DNA from: an uncultured Prevotella sp.
GTDB lineage: Bacteria; Bacteroidota; Bacteroidia; Bacteroidales; Bacteroidaceae
NCBI GenBank assembly: GCA_900541335.1
Contig: UQJC01000045.1
Coordinates: 1-16,960 of the forward strand
Direction of reading: 5' to 3'
Length of the DNA stretch: 16,960 nucleotides
Below, piece by piece: positions 7,269 to 14,100 of the stretch. Below the pieces are notes generated by a model. It saw only the letters and a program-made list of their open reading frames with translations. It had not been told where the DNA came from and did not search any database. A program made the position numbers and the translations under genes. How positions within the stretch are numbered: position 1 is the first letter of the stretch; every line of letters starts with the position of its first letter.

Positions 7269-7369
7269 AGCGTGGAGCGTTGGTTGACGAAAATCTACAG
7301 GTTGAAAATCTACGATTGTAGCCTATTCCCCCCCCCCCTGCTGGAATTTTCGTGCCAATGCTCCACGCT
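7269..7369 (-). repeat. Interrupted 23-bp inverted repeat enclosing an 11-base poly-C/poly-G tract
   Basis: Outer arms 7269-7283 and 7355-7369 pair over 15 bp (one G-U). After a small internal loop, 7287-7294 and 7346-7353 pair over 8 bp. The 51-base interior has a further CTACA/TGTAG stem (7295-7299 with 7317-7321), a 10-base direct repeat (GAAAATCTAC at 7289 and 7304) and an uninterrupted run of 11 C (7328-7338). On the minus strand the outer arm is followed by TTTCTTCTC, so it could terminate transcription of the 7378-7641 gene before the acyltransferase. Confidence 0.6.
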
Positions 7370-7377
7370 ATGTAAAG

Positions 7378-7641
7378 TTATGCCTGAACGATGCGTTCGC
7401 TCAAGTCATTTACCTTTTCAGTAAATTCCTGGCGTAGTTTGCGGTAGAACTCACGTTCAGAACCACGTTCAGTGTGGCTGATGCGTGCTACATAATCAGC
7501 ATGAAGTGCAATGACTTCAGTCATCAAGCTGTCCAACTTAGCCTGGTCGCCTTGTTCGCACATGCTGAGTGCTACACAATCAGCGAAGAGTTCGCCAGTC
7601 ACTAACTTAATGCTCTTCTTGAGCTGTCTACGGTTTGCCAT
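7378..7641 (-). CDS. Small conserved Bacteroidales protein of unknown function
   Basis: An 87-residue, mostly helical, soluble protein without signal peptide or membrane segment. It begins MANRRQLKKSIKLVTGELFADC and contains the segment ALHADYVARISHTERG. I recognise the pattern (basic start, two helices, a central ADY..R.SH segment) as a small hypothetical protein widespread in Bacteroidales, but I know no function for it. Length agrees with those homologues. The ATG is preceded by CACTCCT rather than a Shine-Dalgarno box. It follows the gamma subunit of the oxidoreductase operon after 143 bases, with a perfect dyad (7680-7693) in that gap, so it may have its own promoter. Confidence 0.75.
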   Translation of the reverse strand: MANRRQLKKSIKLVTGELFADCVALSMCEQGDQAKLDSLMTEVIALHADYVARISHTERGSEREFYRKLRQEFTEKVNDLSERIVQA

Positions 7642-7679
7642 AGGAGTGATGTATTTGTGAGTGAATATAATGAAGTTTT

Positions 7680-7693
7680 CAGTTATGTAACTG
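7680..7693. promoter_or_regulatory. Perfect dyad CAGTTA-TG-TAACTG
   Basis: A 14-base dyad with 6-bp arms lies 39-52 bases upstream of the ATG of the 7378-7641 gene, where an operator or promoter would be. No matching -7 element was found next to it, so regulation is only suggested. Confidence 0.25.
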
Positions 7694-7784
7694 TAGGGGA
7701 GTGGGTGTGAATAAGGTTACGATCTCGCATCCGTAATTAAGTACTGTAGCAAGTACCTTATGGTCACTTTACAGCCCCAGTCTT

Positions 7785-8330
7785 TTATTCCTGCTGTCGG
7801 ACAATCTCCATTCCCGTCAGGATAGCCTGTTCATTCATGGGAAGGAGGTGGTGGTGACGTTCGGGAAGCGTTTTGCGCAGTGCTTTCATGACACTCTCCG
7901 TGCTAACGATAGGGTGCAACTTGAGGTATCCGCCGAGGATAAACATATTGAAGCACTTCATCAGTGACATTTCGGCAGCCTTTTCCATGGCAGGGATTTG
8001 CCAAGATGTAATGTCCGTGCGTGTAGGTTTTTCCAGAATGCCGAAACTGTCATAAATCAAGGTACCTTCGGGTTTCACCTTGGGTTGGAATTTATCCAGC
8101 GAAGGCTGATTCAGCAGGATAGCCGTATCGTAGCGGCTGAGAATCGGCGAGGAAATCGGTTCATCACTGATGATGACGGTGACGTTAGCCGTACCTCCAC
8201 GCTGTTCGGGACCATAGGCAGGCATCCAAGTCACCTCTTTGCCTTCCATGAGAGCGGCGTAGGCGAGAATTTTACCCATAGAGAGAACGCCTTGACCACC
8301 GAAGCCGGATATGATGATTTCTTGTTTCAT
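7785..8330 (-). CDS. korC: 2-oxoacid:ferredoxin oxidoreductase, gamma subunit
   Basis: A 181-residue gamma subunit of the 2-oxoacid:acceptor oxidoreductase family. The enzyme oxidatively decarboxylates a 2-oxoacid with CoA to acyl-CoA, reducing ferredoxin, or runs in reverse in anaerobes. Family motifs are SGFGGQGVLSMG (GFGGQG at 9-14) and AYGPEQRGGTANVTV, both diagnostic of this subunit. The frame is open 17 codons further upstream, but homology starts at MKQEIIISGFGGQG, so I chose the ATG at 8330. It is the last structural gene of the operon, 113 bases after the beta gene. Substrate choice (2-oxoglutarate versus branched-chain 2-oxoacids) cannot be fixed from sequence by eye; homologues are annotated both Kor and Vor. 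Confidence 0.9.
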   Translation of the reverse strand: MKQEIIISGFGGQGVLSMGKILAYAALMEGKEVTWMPAYGPEQRGGTANVTVIISDEPISSPILSRYDTAILLNQPSLDKFQPKVKPEGTLIYDSFGILEKPTRTDITSWQIPAMEKAAEMSLMKCFNMFILGGYLKLHPIVSTESVMKALRKTLPERHHHLLPMNEQAILTGMEIVRQQE

Positions 8331-8443
8331 AGGAGTTAATTTGTAGGGAATGATAAGCCTTGCATTCGTTTCAGCGAGCACTTGAGTACTATATCCGTTG
8401 AGTCCGTATGCCGTAGGCTTTCCGTTGGGGAACTATGAATCTG

Positions 8444-9208
8444 TTATTCCTTGTCCTTGAGGTCACCAGTGTGGTAGAAGTCAAACATGTGTTCCTCCAT
8501 CCATTCATTGGCCTTAACGGGAGAAAGTTTCCAACCCGACGAACAAGTAGCAACGATTTCAACGAGGTTTGACCCTTTACCCGCCATTGAATTCTCAAAC
8601 GCTTTGCGAATCGCCTTTTTCGCTTTGCGAATCGCCGCAACACTGTGTACACTTTGACGAGTAACGTATGCTGTACCCTCGAGTCGAGCGGCCAAATCCG
8701 TGATGTTCAGCGGATAGCCGTGCAATTTCGGGTCGCGACCGTAAGGACAAGTCACCGTCTTCATACCCACAAGCGTGGTCGGAGCCATTTGTCCGCCCGT
8801 CATGCCGTAGATAGCATTGTTAATGAAGATAATCGTGATGTTTTCGCCACGGTTGAGTGCGTGAATTGTTTCAGCCGTACCGATGCAAGCCAAGTCACCG
8901 TCACCTTGGTAGGTAAAGACGAGGCGGTCGGGCCAAAGGCGTTTGCAGGCAGTAGCCAACGCCGGTGCACGTCCGTGTGCTGACTCTTGCCAGTCAATGT
9001 CAATGTAACGGTAAGCGAAGACAGCACAACCCACAGGACTGATTCCGATGGTGTGATCCTCCATTCCCATTTCGGCAATCACTTCGGCAATGAGTTTATG
9101 AACCACGCCGTGTGAGCAGCCCGGGCAATAGTGCATGCCCATATCGTTGAGGAGTTTCGGTTTTTCATAAACCAAATTCTCCGGACTGATAATCTCTTCT
9201 CTTGTCAT
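8444..9208 (-). CDS. korB: 2-oxoacid:ferredoxin oxidoreductase, beta subunit (TPP-binding)
   Basis: A 254-residue beta subunit carrying thiamine pyrophosphate. The TPP motif is GDGD (102-105) followed about 25 residues later by the asparagine pair IFINNAIYGMTGGQ (N130, N131). CPGC (Cys28, Cys31) near the N-terminus is the usual cysteine pair of the family, and Cys61 sits in SPVGCAVF. Length is normal. The gene contains a 16-base direct repeat (8600-8615 and 8621-8636, period 21) encoding AIRKAKK-AIRKAFE, which seems to be a normal feature of homologues. It is separated from the alpha gene by a small membrane-protein gene. The ATG at 9208 gives MTREEIISPENLVYEKP, the expected N-terminus. Confidence 0.94.
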   Translation of the reverse strand: MTREEIISPENLVYEKPKLLNDMGMHYCPGCSHGVVHKLIAEVIAEMGMEDHTIGISPVGCAVFAYRYIDIDWQESAHGRAPALATACKRLWPDRLVFTYQGDGDLACIGTAETIHALNRGENITIIFINNAIYGMTGGQMAPTTLVGMKTVTCPYGRDPKLHGYPLNITDLAARLEGTAYVTRQSVHSVAAIRKAKKAIRKAFENSMAGKGSNLVEIVATCSSGWKLSPVKANEWMEEHMFDFYHTGDLKDKE

Positions 9209-9242
9209 ATACTGACTGTTTGTGATGAGATGGATATTCTGA

Positions 9243-9512
9243 TTATTTCTTGATACCTGGCATACGGAGCATGACCTCTACCATTTTGACAATGACGGCA
9301 AAGAGTCCAACGATATACCAGGGCATCATATTTTTAGCATCTGCAAGTAAGATGCCCCCCATGGCCACCACCGCAAGCAGGATAAAGAGCGAGTTCAGAA
9401 TGTTACGTAAGAAAAGGTTACGGCTCATTTTGCGTCGTTCCGTTTCGCGTTCGGGGTGTCTCAGTCGTTCCAGAATGTCGCGATCGTCGTGTTGATAAGG
9501 ATTATTGAGCAT
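9243..9512 (-). CDS. Small two-helix membrane protein embedded in the oxidoreductase operon
   Basis: An 89-residue protein with a charged N-terminal third (HDDRDILERLRHPERETERRK) and two predicted membrane helices: LFILLAVVAMGGILLA (about 42-57) and WYIVGLFAVIVKMVEVML (about 65-82). A short basic tail follows. It lies between the alpha and beta genes (88 bases after alpha, 34 before beta), so it is very probably co-transcribed and translated with the complex. I know of similar small hypothetical proteins at this position in other Bacteroidales, but no function. An attractive reading is a membrane tether or assembly helper for the otherwise soluble oxidoreductase; that is inference from position only. 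Confidence 0.8.
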   Translation of the reverse strand: MLNNPYQHDDRDILERLRHPERETERRKMSRNLFLRNILNSLFILLAVVAMGGILLADAKNMMPWYIVGLFAVIVKMVEVMLRMPGIKK

Positions 9513-9600
9513 AGTGCTTAAGTAATACGTAGTATGTCAGGAGTCGATAGCTCGACAAAGTTGGTTACAGAGAGGCTAATCGAGTTACAGGTTCGACCAG

Positions 9601-10695
9601 TTACGCCTTCTGTTGGAGTTTGAGCAGGGCATCAATGATTTCATCCGGATCGGGAACGATGCCACCCAGTCGGCCATATTGGTCTACAGGGATGCGTCCT
9701 TCAGCCGCACAGCGAACATCGAAAACCATTTGTCCCGCATTGATTTCCACCACGAGGATACCCTTCACGCGGCGCGAAAGATCTGCAATTTCTTTTTCAG
9801 GGAAAGGCCACAGTGTAATGGGACGGAACAATCCGACGCGCATACCCTTCTTGCGGGCCGACTCCATAGCCTTTTGAGAAATACGAGCCGCAGAGCCGAA
9901 TGCCACGATAGCCCATTCCGCATCGTCCATCAGCTTCGTTTCGTAGCGCACTTCCTTTTCTTTGATTTCCTTGTACTTCGCCTGCAAGTGTTGGTTCTTG
10001 AGCTCCATCTTGTTCGGTTCCAGTTCGAGCGAAGTAATAACCTGCGGACCGCGTTGCTTAATACCGTGTCCGTTGGCAGCCCAGGGACATTCTTCAGCGA
10101 TTTCCTCTTCAGTTCGGCGAGGTTTGAAGGGCGGGAGCACCACCTTCTCCATCATCTGACCGATGACACCATCCGAGAGAATCATCGCCGGCGTGCGGTA
10201 ACGGAAGGCAAGCGTAAAGGCCAAGTCCACAAAGTCCGCCATTTCCTGTACCGAAGCTGGTGCAAGTACAATCACGTTATAGTCACCGTTGCCACCGCCG
10301 CGCGTAGCCTGGTTGTAGTCACTCTGTGAGGGCTGAATCGTTCCGAGACCCGGTCCGCCACGTTGTACGTTGACAATCAAGCCCGGAATTTCAGCACCTG
10401 CCATATAGCTGATGCCTTCCTGCATGAGGGCAATACCGGGAGAAGAGGAGGAGGTCATCACACGTTTACCCGTGCCGCCACCTCCGTAGAGCATATTGAT
10501 AGATGCCACTTCGCTCTCAGCCTGGAGCACCACCATACCCGTAGTTTCCCACGGTTTGAGTTCAGCCAAGGTTTCGAGCACTTCGCTTTGAGGCGTAATA
10601 GGGTAGCCAAAGTAGCCGTCGCAACCGCAACGAATTGCAGCGCGGGCAATGGCTTCATTTCCTTTTAGAAGGAGAATTTCATTTTCTTCTTTCAT
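9601..10695 (-). CDS. korA: 2-oxoacid:ferredoxin oxidoreductase, alpha subunit (KorA/VorB-type)
   Basis: A 364-residue alpha subunit, which forms the catalytic core with the TPP-binding beta subunit. The pyrimidine-domain signature GYPITPQSE (30-38) and QAESEVASINM (58-68) are the conserved substrate and cofactor contacts of this family. RVMTSSSSPGIALMQEG and QRGGPGLGTIQPSQSD are further family blocks, and the C-terminal domain II ends VVEINAGQMVFDVR...GRLGG. Homologues are labelled either 2-oxoglutarate ferredoxin oxidoreductase alpha (KorA) or 3-methyl-2-oxobutanoate dehydrogenase VorB; I cannot decide the substrate. The ATG is preceded by CTCTCCTCTTCC, not a Shine-Dalgarno site. It follows the ferredoxin gene after 126 bases that hold TGTC-box repeats. 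Confidence 0.93.
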   Translation of the reverse strand: MKEENEILLLKGNEAIARAAIRCGCDGYFGYPITPQSEVLETLAELKPWETTGMVVLQAESEVASINMLYGGGGTGKRVMTSSSSPGIALMQEGISYMAGAEIPGLIVNVQRGGPGLGTIQPSQSDYNQATRGGGNGDYNVIVLAPASVQEMADFVDLAFTLAFRYRTPAMILSDGVIGQMMEKVVLPPFKPRRTEEEIAEECPWAANGHGIKQRGPQVITSLELEPNKMELKNQHLQAKYKEIKEKEVRYETKLMDDAEWAIVAFGSAARISQKAMESARKKGMRVGLFRPITLWPFPEKEIADLSRRVKGILVVEINAGQMVFDVRCAAEGRIPVDQYGRLGGIVPDPDEIIDALLKLQQKA

Positions 10696-10710
10696 GGAAG
10701 AGGAGAGTTT

Positions 10711-10733
10711 AGTGTCAGTGTCATGTCGACACC
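10711..10733. promoter_or_regulatory. TGTC-box repeat cluster upstream of the alpha subunit gene
   Basis: GTGTCA occurs twice in tandem (10712-10723), and the second copy forms an inverted pair with GACAC (10728-10732) around the 8-base palindrome TGTCGACA (10724-10731). It lies 16-38 bases before the alpha ATG on the minus strand, next to a long A/T run (10733-10745). It may be an operator or just an internal-operon hairpin. Confidence 0.25.
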
Positions 10734-10821
10734 TTTTTGTTTTTTCGGTTAGTCTTATTGAGACTGAGCCCGACTTCAGAAAAGAGTAAGAGAGAGTGAA
10801 TCGCTTTGACGAATCAAGTCC

Positions 10822-11052
10822 TTATTCGTTCACTTTCTTTCGATACACGCTGATGCAACCATCAGGGCAAACAATGGCGCACGAAGCGCAACCGATGCAA
10901 GTTTCTGCCACTTCTTGACAGTAAGCATAACCTTTATGGTTGACCGCATTTTCAGAGAGGGCGAGCGTTTGAGTGGGACAGGCCACGATGCAGAGTCCAC
11001 AACCCTTGCATCGTTCCGTGTCAATGACTACGGCTCCTTTGATTTTGCTCAT
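10822..11052 (-). CDS. korD: 2[4Fe-4S] ferredoxin-type delta subunit of the oxidoreductase
   Basis: A 76-residue bacterial-type ferredoxin with two complete [4Fe-4S] motifs: CKGCGLCIVACP (Cys15, 18, 21, 25) and CIGCASCAIVCP (Cys52, 55, 58, 62). In four-subunit KOR/VOR enzymes this delta subunit moves electrons between the TPP site and free ferredoxin. The frame is open upstream to 11325, but only the part from MSKIKGAVVIDTERC is ferredoxin-like and of normal length, so the ATG at 11052 is the start. It lies directly before the alpha gene and 212 bases behind the TPR gene, the arrangement I remember from other Bacteroidales. Confidence 0.93.
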   Translation of the reverse strand: MSKIKGAVVIDTERCKGCGLCIVACPTQTLALSENAVNHKGYAYCQEVAETCIGCASCAIVCPDGCISVYRKKVNE

Positions 11053-11160
11053 AGTGTGGAGGGTATTAGTCAAGCGGCGAAGGTTGCTAAAGAGTAGAAG
11101 TACGCAATGGGGAATAGAAGAAGCTGACCGAGATAGACGAACGTAAAGCAACAGCTTTCT

Positions 11161-11188
11161 GTAGCGTCTGCATGTTCTGCTACTTTTC
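11161..11188 (+). other. Small hairpins in the TPR-ferredoxin gap
   Basis: GTAGC (11161-11165) pairs with GCTAC (11179-11183) and is followed by TTTTC on the plus strand; AAAGC/GCTTT with a 4-base loop lies just before it (about 11143-11156). No gene needs a plus-strand terminator here, so these may shape the mRNA between the TPR and ferredoxin cistrons. I see no small gene in the gap. Confidence 0.2.
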
Positions 11189-11264
11189 AGTCTTCCTGGG
11201 AATCGTCTTCTATTGACCGTGTCGTACTGTTTCCTTTTAGCGGCTCCCTCGCTTCGGCTGACAG

Positions 11265-11543
11265 TTATTGGTTGAACATATCCTTGTTGTAAAACTCCAT
11301 GATGTCTTTCAGCATCAGGCGGCATTCACGAGCAGGTGAATCAGCATCGAGTGCTTCCGCTTTCAGAAAACAGCTCATTGCCGCTCCCCAGTTAGCTTGT
11401 TTCATTTCAAGTTTACCTTCGAGGAAGTAAAGCATTGCGTTCGACTGTTCGGTCGTTTTAGTTTCGCTAATCAAGCGTTGAGCCTCAGCAAGATTTCCCG
11501 CTTCGAGTGCTTGACTGATAGAATGAAAGAGTGGATGAGTCAT
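11265..11543 (-). CDS. Small TPR-like protein, first gene of the oxidoreductase operon
   Basis: A 92-residue helical protein with a degenerate tetratricopeptide repeat: ALEAGNLAEAQRLISE (12-27), then AMLYFLEGKLEMKQANWGAA (36-55) and MSCFLKAEALDADSPAREC, ending EFYNKDMFNQ. This C-terminal FYNKDM.NQ signature is shared by small TPR proteins I recall just upstream of the 4Fe-4S subunit in Bacteroidales. The frame is open to 11642, but a -7 promoter element lies inside that extension (11568-11575), so the ATG at 11543 is the only sensible start. Role unknown; an assembly or scaffolding partner of the oxidoreductase is an inference from its constant position. Confidence 0.8.
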   Translation of the reverse strand: MTHPLFHSISQALEAGNLAEAQRLISETKTTEQSNAMLYFLEGKLEMKQANWGAAMSCFLKAEALDADSPARECRLMLKDIMEFYNKDMFNQ

Positions 11544-11567
11544 ACCGTTTCGGGTGAAGGACGTTAG

Positions 11568-11575
11568 CAAAGGTA
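11568..11575 (-). promoter_or_regulatory. -7 element (TACCTTTG) of the TPR-kor operon
   Basis: On the minus strand the sequence reads TACCTTTG, an exact match to TAnnTTTG. Transcription would start at about 11561, giving a leader of roughly 18 bases before the ATG at 11543. It also decides the start of the TPR gene. No convincing -33 TTTG box is visible. Confidence 0.65.
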
Positions 11576-11684
11576 ATGTATAATGTAATACGTAGGTACG
11601 TTTCTCTGCGATTTTTTGTAGAGTCCATGTAGCAGTAAGCATTACCTAAAGACCGTTTTTTACCGAAATGCTTTGTCCGTTTGA

Positions 11685-13178
11685 TTATTGATTATGTGAG
11701 ATTGCTTGCAATGTGGCAGTGATACCCTGCTCTCGGTGACAGATGTTTATTTCAATGCCAAATTTCTTATGCAGGTGTTCCGCAAGGTGTTGTGCCGAAT
11801 AGACACTGCGGTGCTGTCCGCCCGTACAGCCGAAGGAGAACATCAAGTCCGTAAAACCCCGTTGTATGTAGCGTGCCACGTGGGCATCGGCGAGTTTATA
11901 GACCGAATCGAGGAAAGTCAGAATTTCACCATCGTCCTCCAGGAAGCGAATCACAGGTTCGTCGAGTCCCGTCAGTTTCTTATACGGTTCGTATCGTCCC
12001 GGGTTGTGGGTACTGCGGCAATCAAATACATAACCGCCCCCGTTCCCCGATTCGTCTGCCGGGATTCCCTTCTTGTAACTAAAGCTGAAGATGCGTACCC
12101 GGAGCGGTCCCTTTTCGTCGTAGCGGGAGACCGAAGCTTCGCCGTGTGTTGCGGGATGCGGGTTAAACTGCGGCAGCTCCGTCAGTCGGTGAAGCGTTTC
12201 GTTCAGACAAGGATAGGCGAGTGCAGCTCCGTCGAGCAACATGCGGCGCAGGTTTTGGATGGCGGGAGGAATGCTGTCGAGGAAGTACTTCTTGCGCTCC
12301 ACGTACCCCCGCAGTCCGTAAGCTCCGAGCACCTGGAGAATGCGGAAAAGCACAAACTGTTCGAGGCGGTGACGGAAACGCTCTTCCGCAAATCCTGGAA
12401 GCAGCGTGCGCAACTCGTCTATGTATTCGCCAATCAATGCCTCGCGCAGCGTCTGCGGGTAGCGTGCCGAAGCTTGCCACAGGAAGGAAGCCACGTCATA
12501 TTGCAACGGCCCCTTCATGCCGCCTTGGAAGTCAATAAAGTGCGGTTCGCCCGTCGGGTCCAACATCACGTTGCGCGCCTGGAAGTCACGGTAAAGGAAG
12601 AAATGCTCCTCGGCCGTATTGCCCACCAAGTCGGCTGCAAAGCGTTGAAAGTCATCTTCCAATTTTCCCTCGTCGAAGGGCAAATCCGTAGTCTTGAGAA
12701 AACAGTATTTGAAGTAATTGAGGTCGAACATCGCCGCTCTGACATCAAACTCAATCGGTTCCAGGCAACGGTCAAAGTGCAGTCCCTCAGCCCCGGTGAC
12801 CTGTACATGTGCCAGGCGGCGAATGGTGCGTGTTAGCAGTTCCTTTTCTTTCTCTCCGTATTCATAGTTTCGGTTGCGTGCCGGGGCGAGTGCATCGTAG
12901 AGTGATGTGTGCCCCAAGTCTTCCTGAATGTAGCAATCTTCTTCGTCGCTGAAGGCATAGATGCGGGGCATGGGCAGTCCCTGTGCATAGAAGTGGCTGG
13001 CCAGGTAGACAAAGCAACGGTTTTCATGAACCGAAGGCCCCATTACACCGATGACAGACGAGCCGTCTGTTCGAAACATACGTACATATTGGCGGTTACT
13101 GCCCGCTTTGGGCAAGGTCTCCACACTCAGCGGAGCTTCGCCACACCATTGTTTATACAAAGAAAGAAGAGGAGTCAT
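11685..13178 (-). CDS. Fusion of an APH/AmgK-like sugar kinase with a RapZ C-terminal domain
   Basis: A 497-residue two-domain protein. Residues about 1-330 are an aminoglycoside-phosphotransferase-fold kinase. KAGSNRQYVRM is the nucleotide-binding start. The catalytic loop is LYRDFQARNVML (Asp198, Asn203), in which the usual His of HxD is Tyr196. The metal-binding IDFQGG has Asp216. This resembles AmgK-type anomeric amino-sugar kinases. Residues about 359-483 are a RapZ C-terminal domain: VRIFSFSYKKGIP, FDCRSTHNPGRY, LTGLDEPV and GCTGGQHRS (450-458), ending in HRE. The RapZ N-terminal Walker ATPase is absent. In E. coli the RapZ C-terminal domain binds GlmZ-type RNA and glucosamine-6-phosphate. 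Such fusions are common in Bacteroidetes but little characterised. A role in amino-sugar or cell-wall recycling is inference. No sugar nucleotidyltransferase gene is adjacent. Confidence 0.88.
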   Translation of the reverse strand: MTPLLSLYKQWCGEAPLSVETLPKAGSNRQYVRMFRTDGSSVIGVMGPSVHENRCFVYLASHFYAQGLPMPRIYAFSDEEDCYIQEDLGHTSLYDALAPARNRNYEYGEKEKELLTRTIRRLAHVQVTGAEGLHFDRCLEPIEFDVRAAMFDLNYFKYCFLKTTDLPFDEGKLEDDFQRFAADLVGNTAEEHFFLYRDFQARNVMLDPTGEPHFIDFQGGMKGPLQYDVASFLWQASARYPQTLREALIGEYIDELRTLLPGFAEERFRHRLEQFVLFRILQVLGAYGLRGYVERKKYFLDSIPPAIQNLRRMLLDGAALAYPCLNETLHRLTELPQFNPHPATHGEASVSRYDEKGPLRVRIFSFSYKKGIPADESGNGGGYVFDCRSTHNPGRYEPYKKLTGLDEPVIRFLEDDGEILTFLDSVYKLADAHVARYIQRGFTDLMFSFGCTGGQHRSVYSAQHLAEHLHKKFGIEINICHREQGITATLQAISHNQ

Positions 13179-13341
13179 GAGGTTGATAGGAAATAGGGAA
13201 TAAAGAGGTGAAGAGAGGGGAGTGATGAGGGAAGGTCGTCAAGCCTGGGCAACGTTTGTAGAGCGGTAATGCACCTCTCCTGCTTGTGCCAAGCCAATCT
13301 CCTTCGCTATTCCGAGTTGTTCAAAAAGAAAGGAATGTCCT

Positions 13342-13986
13342 TTATAGCTGCAGCTTTTGGTCATAGTCCATCGGCAAAGCCTTGCCAATGCTGGTGACAA
13401 TAATGCCTGCACCTTGCGCCTGAGCTTCCTCACAGAGTAAGGAGGCCATTTCAGCCGCGTTGTATTCGTCTAAGTGGCTGATAGGCTCGTCAGCTAAGAT
13501 AAAGTCAAAGGGTTGCACGAGGGCACGCATCAGTGCCACGCGTTGCTGCTGTCCGAAACTCATTCGGCCGATGGGTGTCTCGATTTTGTCACCGATGCCC
13601 AACCGCTCAAACCACGAGCGTATCGTTTCTGTCGAACGGTGGTGCGTCAGCTCGTTCTTGATCAGCACGTTTTCCAGAGCAGTCAGTTCGGGGAAGAGGC
13701 GCAGTTCCTGAAAGAGTTGGCTAATGTGGCGCGTGCGCACTGCCGTCCACTCGGCAACCGACAGCGTTCGTGCGTCGCGGTTGTCAAAGCGCAAGTGGCC
13801 CGCGTAGTCCCGGCGATAGCCGAGCAAGTAACTGCAAAGCGTCGATTTCCCCGTTCCCGAAGAAGCCTCAATCAAGTATGCTTTGCCTTTTTCCAGCGTC
13901 ACATCTTGCCGCCATACCTCACTCACGAGGTCAGGCGTTTGTGCAAACACCTGTGGCAACAGTTGGTTCAGTTGAATCGTATGCAT
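13342..13986 (-). CDS. Orphan ABC-type ATPase with divergent motifs
   Basis: A 214-residue ATP-binding-cassette protein of the MacB/LolD-like size class. Walker A is ASSGTGKST (41-49), the Q-loop is in SQLFQEL (Q90 or Q93), and the signature is MSFGQQQR (142-149), with Phe for the usual first Gly of SGGQ. Walker B is FILADEP (162-168), with the catalytic Glu167, and the D-loop is SHLD. The switch His is missing: the usual VTHD reads VTSI (197-200). The frame is open 10 codons upstream, but MHTIQLNQLL fits a domain start, so I use the ATG at 13986. No permease gene is next to it; neighbours are the kinase-RapZ fusion (163 bases downstream) and, across the repeat array, rsmE. It may serve a permease elsewhere or a non-transport role. 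Confidence 0.82.
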   Translation of the reverse strand: MHTIQLNQLLPQVFAQTPDLVSEVWRQDVTLEKGKAYLIEASSGTGKSTLCSYLLGYRRDYAGHLRFDNRDARTLSVAEWTAVRTRHISQLFQELRLFPELTALENVLIKNELTHHRSTETIRSWFERLGIGDKIETPIGRMSFGQQQRVALMRALVQPFDFILADEPISHLDEYNAAEMASLLCEEAQAQGAGIIVTSIGKALPMDYDQKLQL

Positions 13987-14100
13987 AGGGGGGAATGAAT
14001 TAAGGGGGTGCGACACGCTTGTTACGAAGGACTGTGCGAAGCATTTACATGCGCCGTAAGTACTCCATTCACTCCGTGTCAGTTAGCCTTCGAGTGAGGA

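Noticed and set aside
8600..8636. 16-bp direct repeat in the beta subunit gene as a recent duplication
   Set aside because: As far as I recall, homologues also carry the RKAKKA.RKAFE pattern, so the repeat seems ancestral and coding.
9541..9600. Possible tRNA T-loop (GGTTCGACC) near 9590
   Set aside because: No acceptor, D-arm or anticodon-arm pairing could be built around it. The neighbouring GTCGA/TCGAC hairpin is only 5 bp.
10822..11325. A 167-residue ferredoxin with a long N-terminal extension
   Set aside because: The extra 91 residues are basic, low-quality sequence without family similarity; the normal ferredoxin start is the ATG at 11052.
11706..12836. Long plus-strand open frame (376 codons)
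   Set aside because: It is antisense to the kinase-RapZ gene, whose motifs are unmistakable. The product has no recognisable domains, and long antisense frames are expected in this GC-rich stretch.
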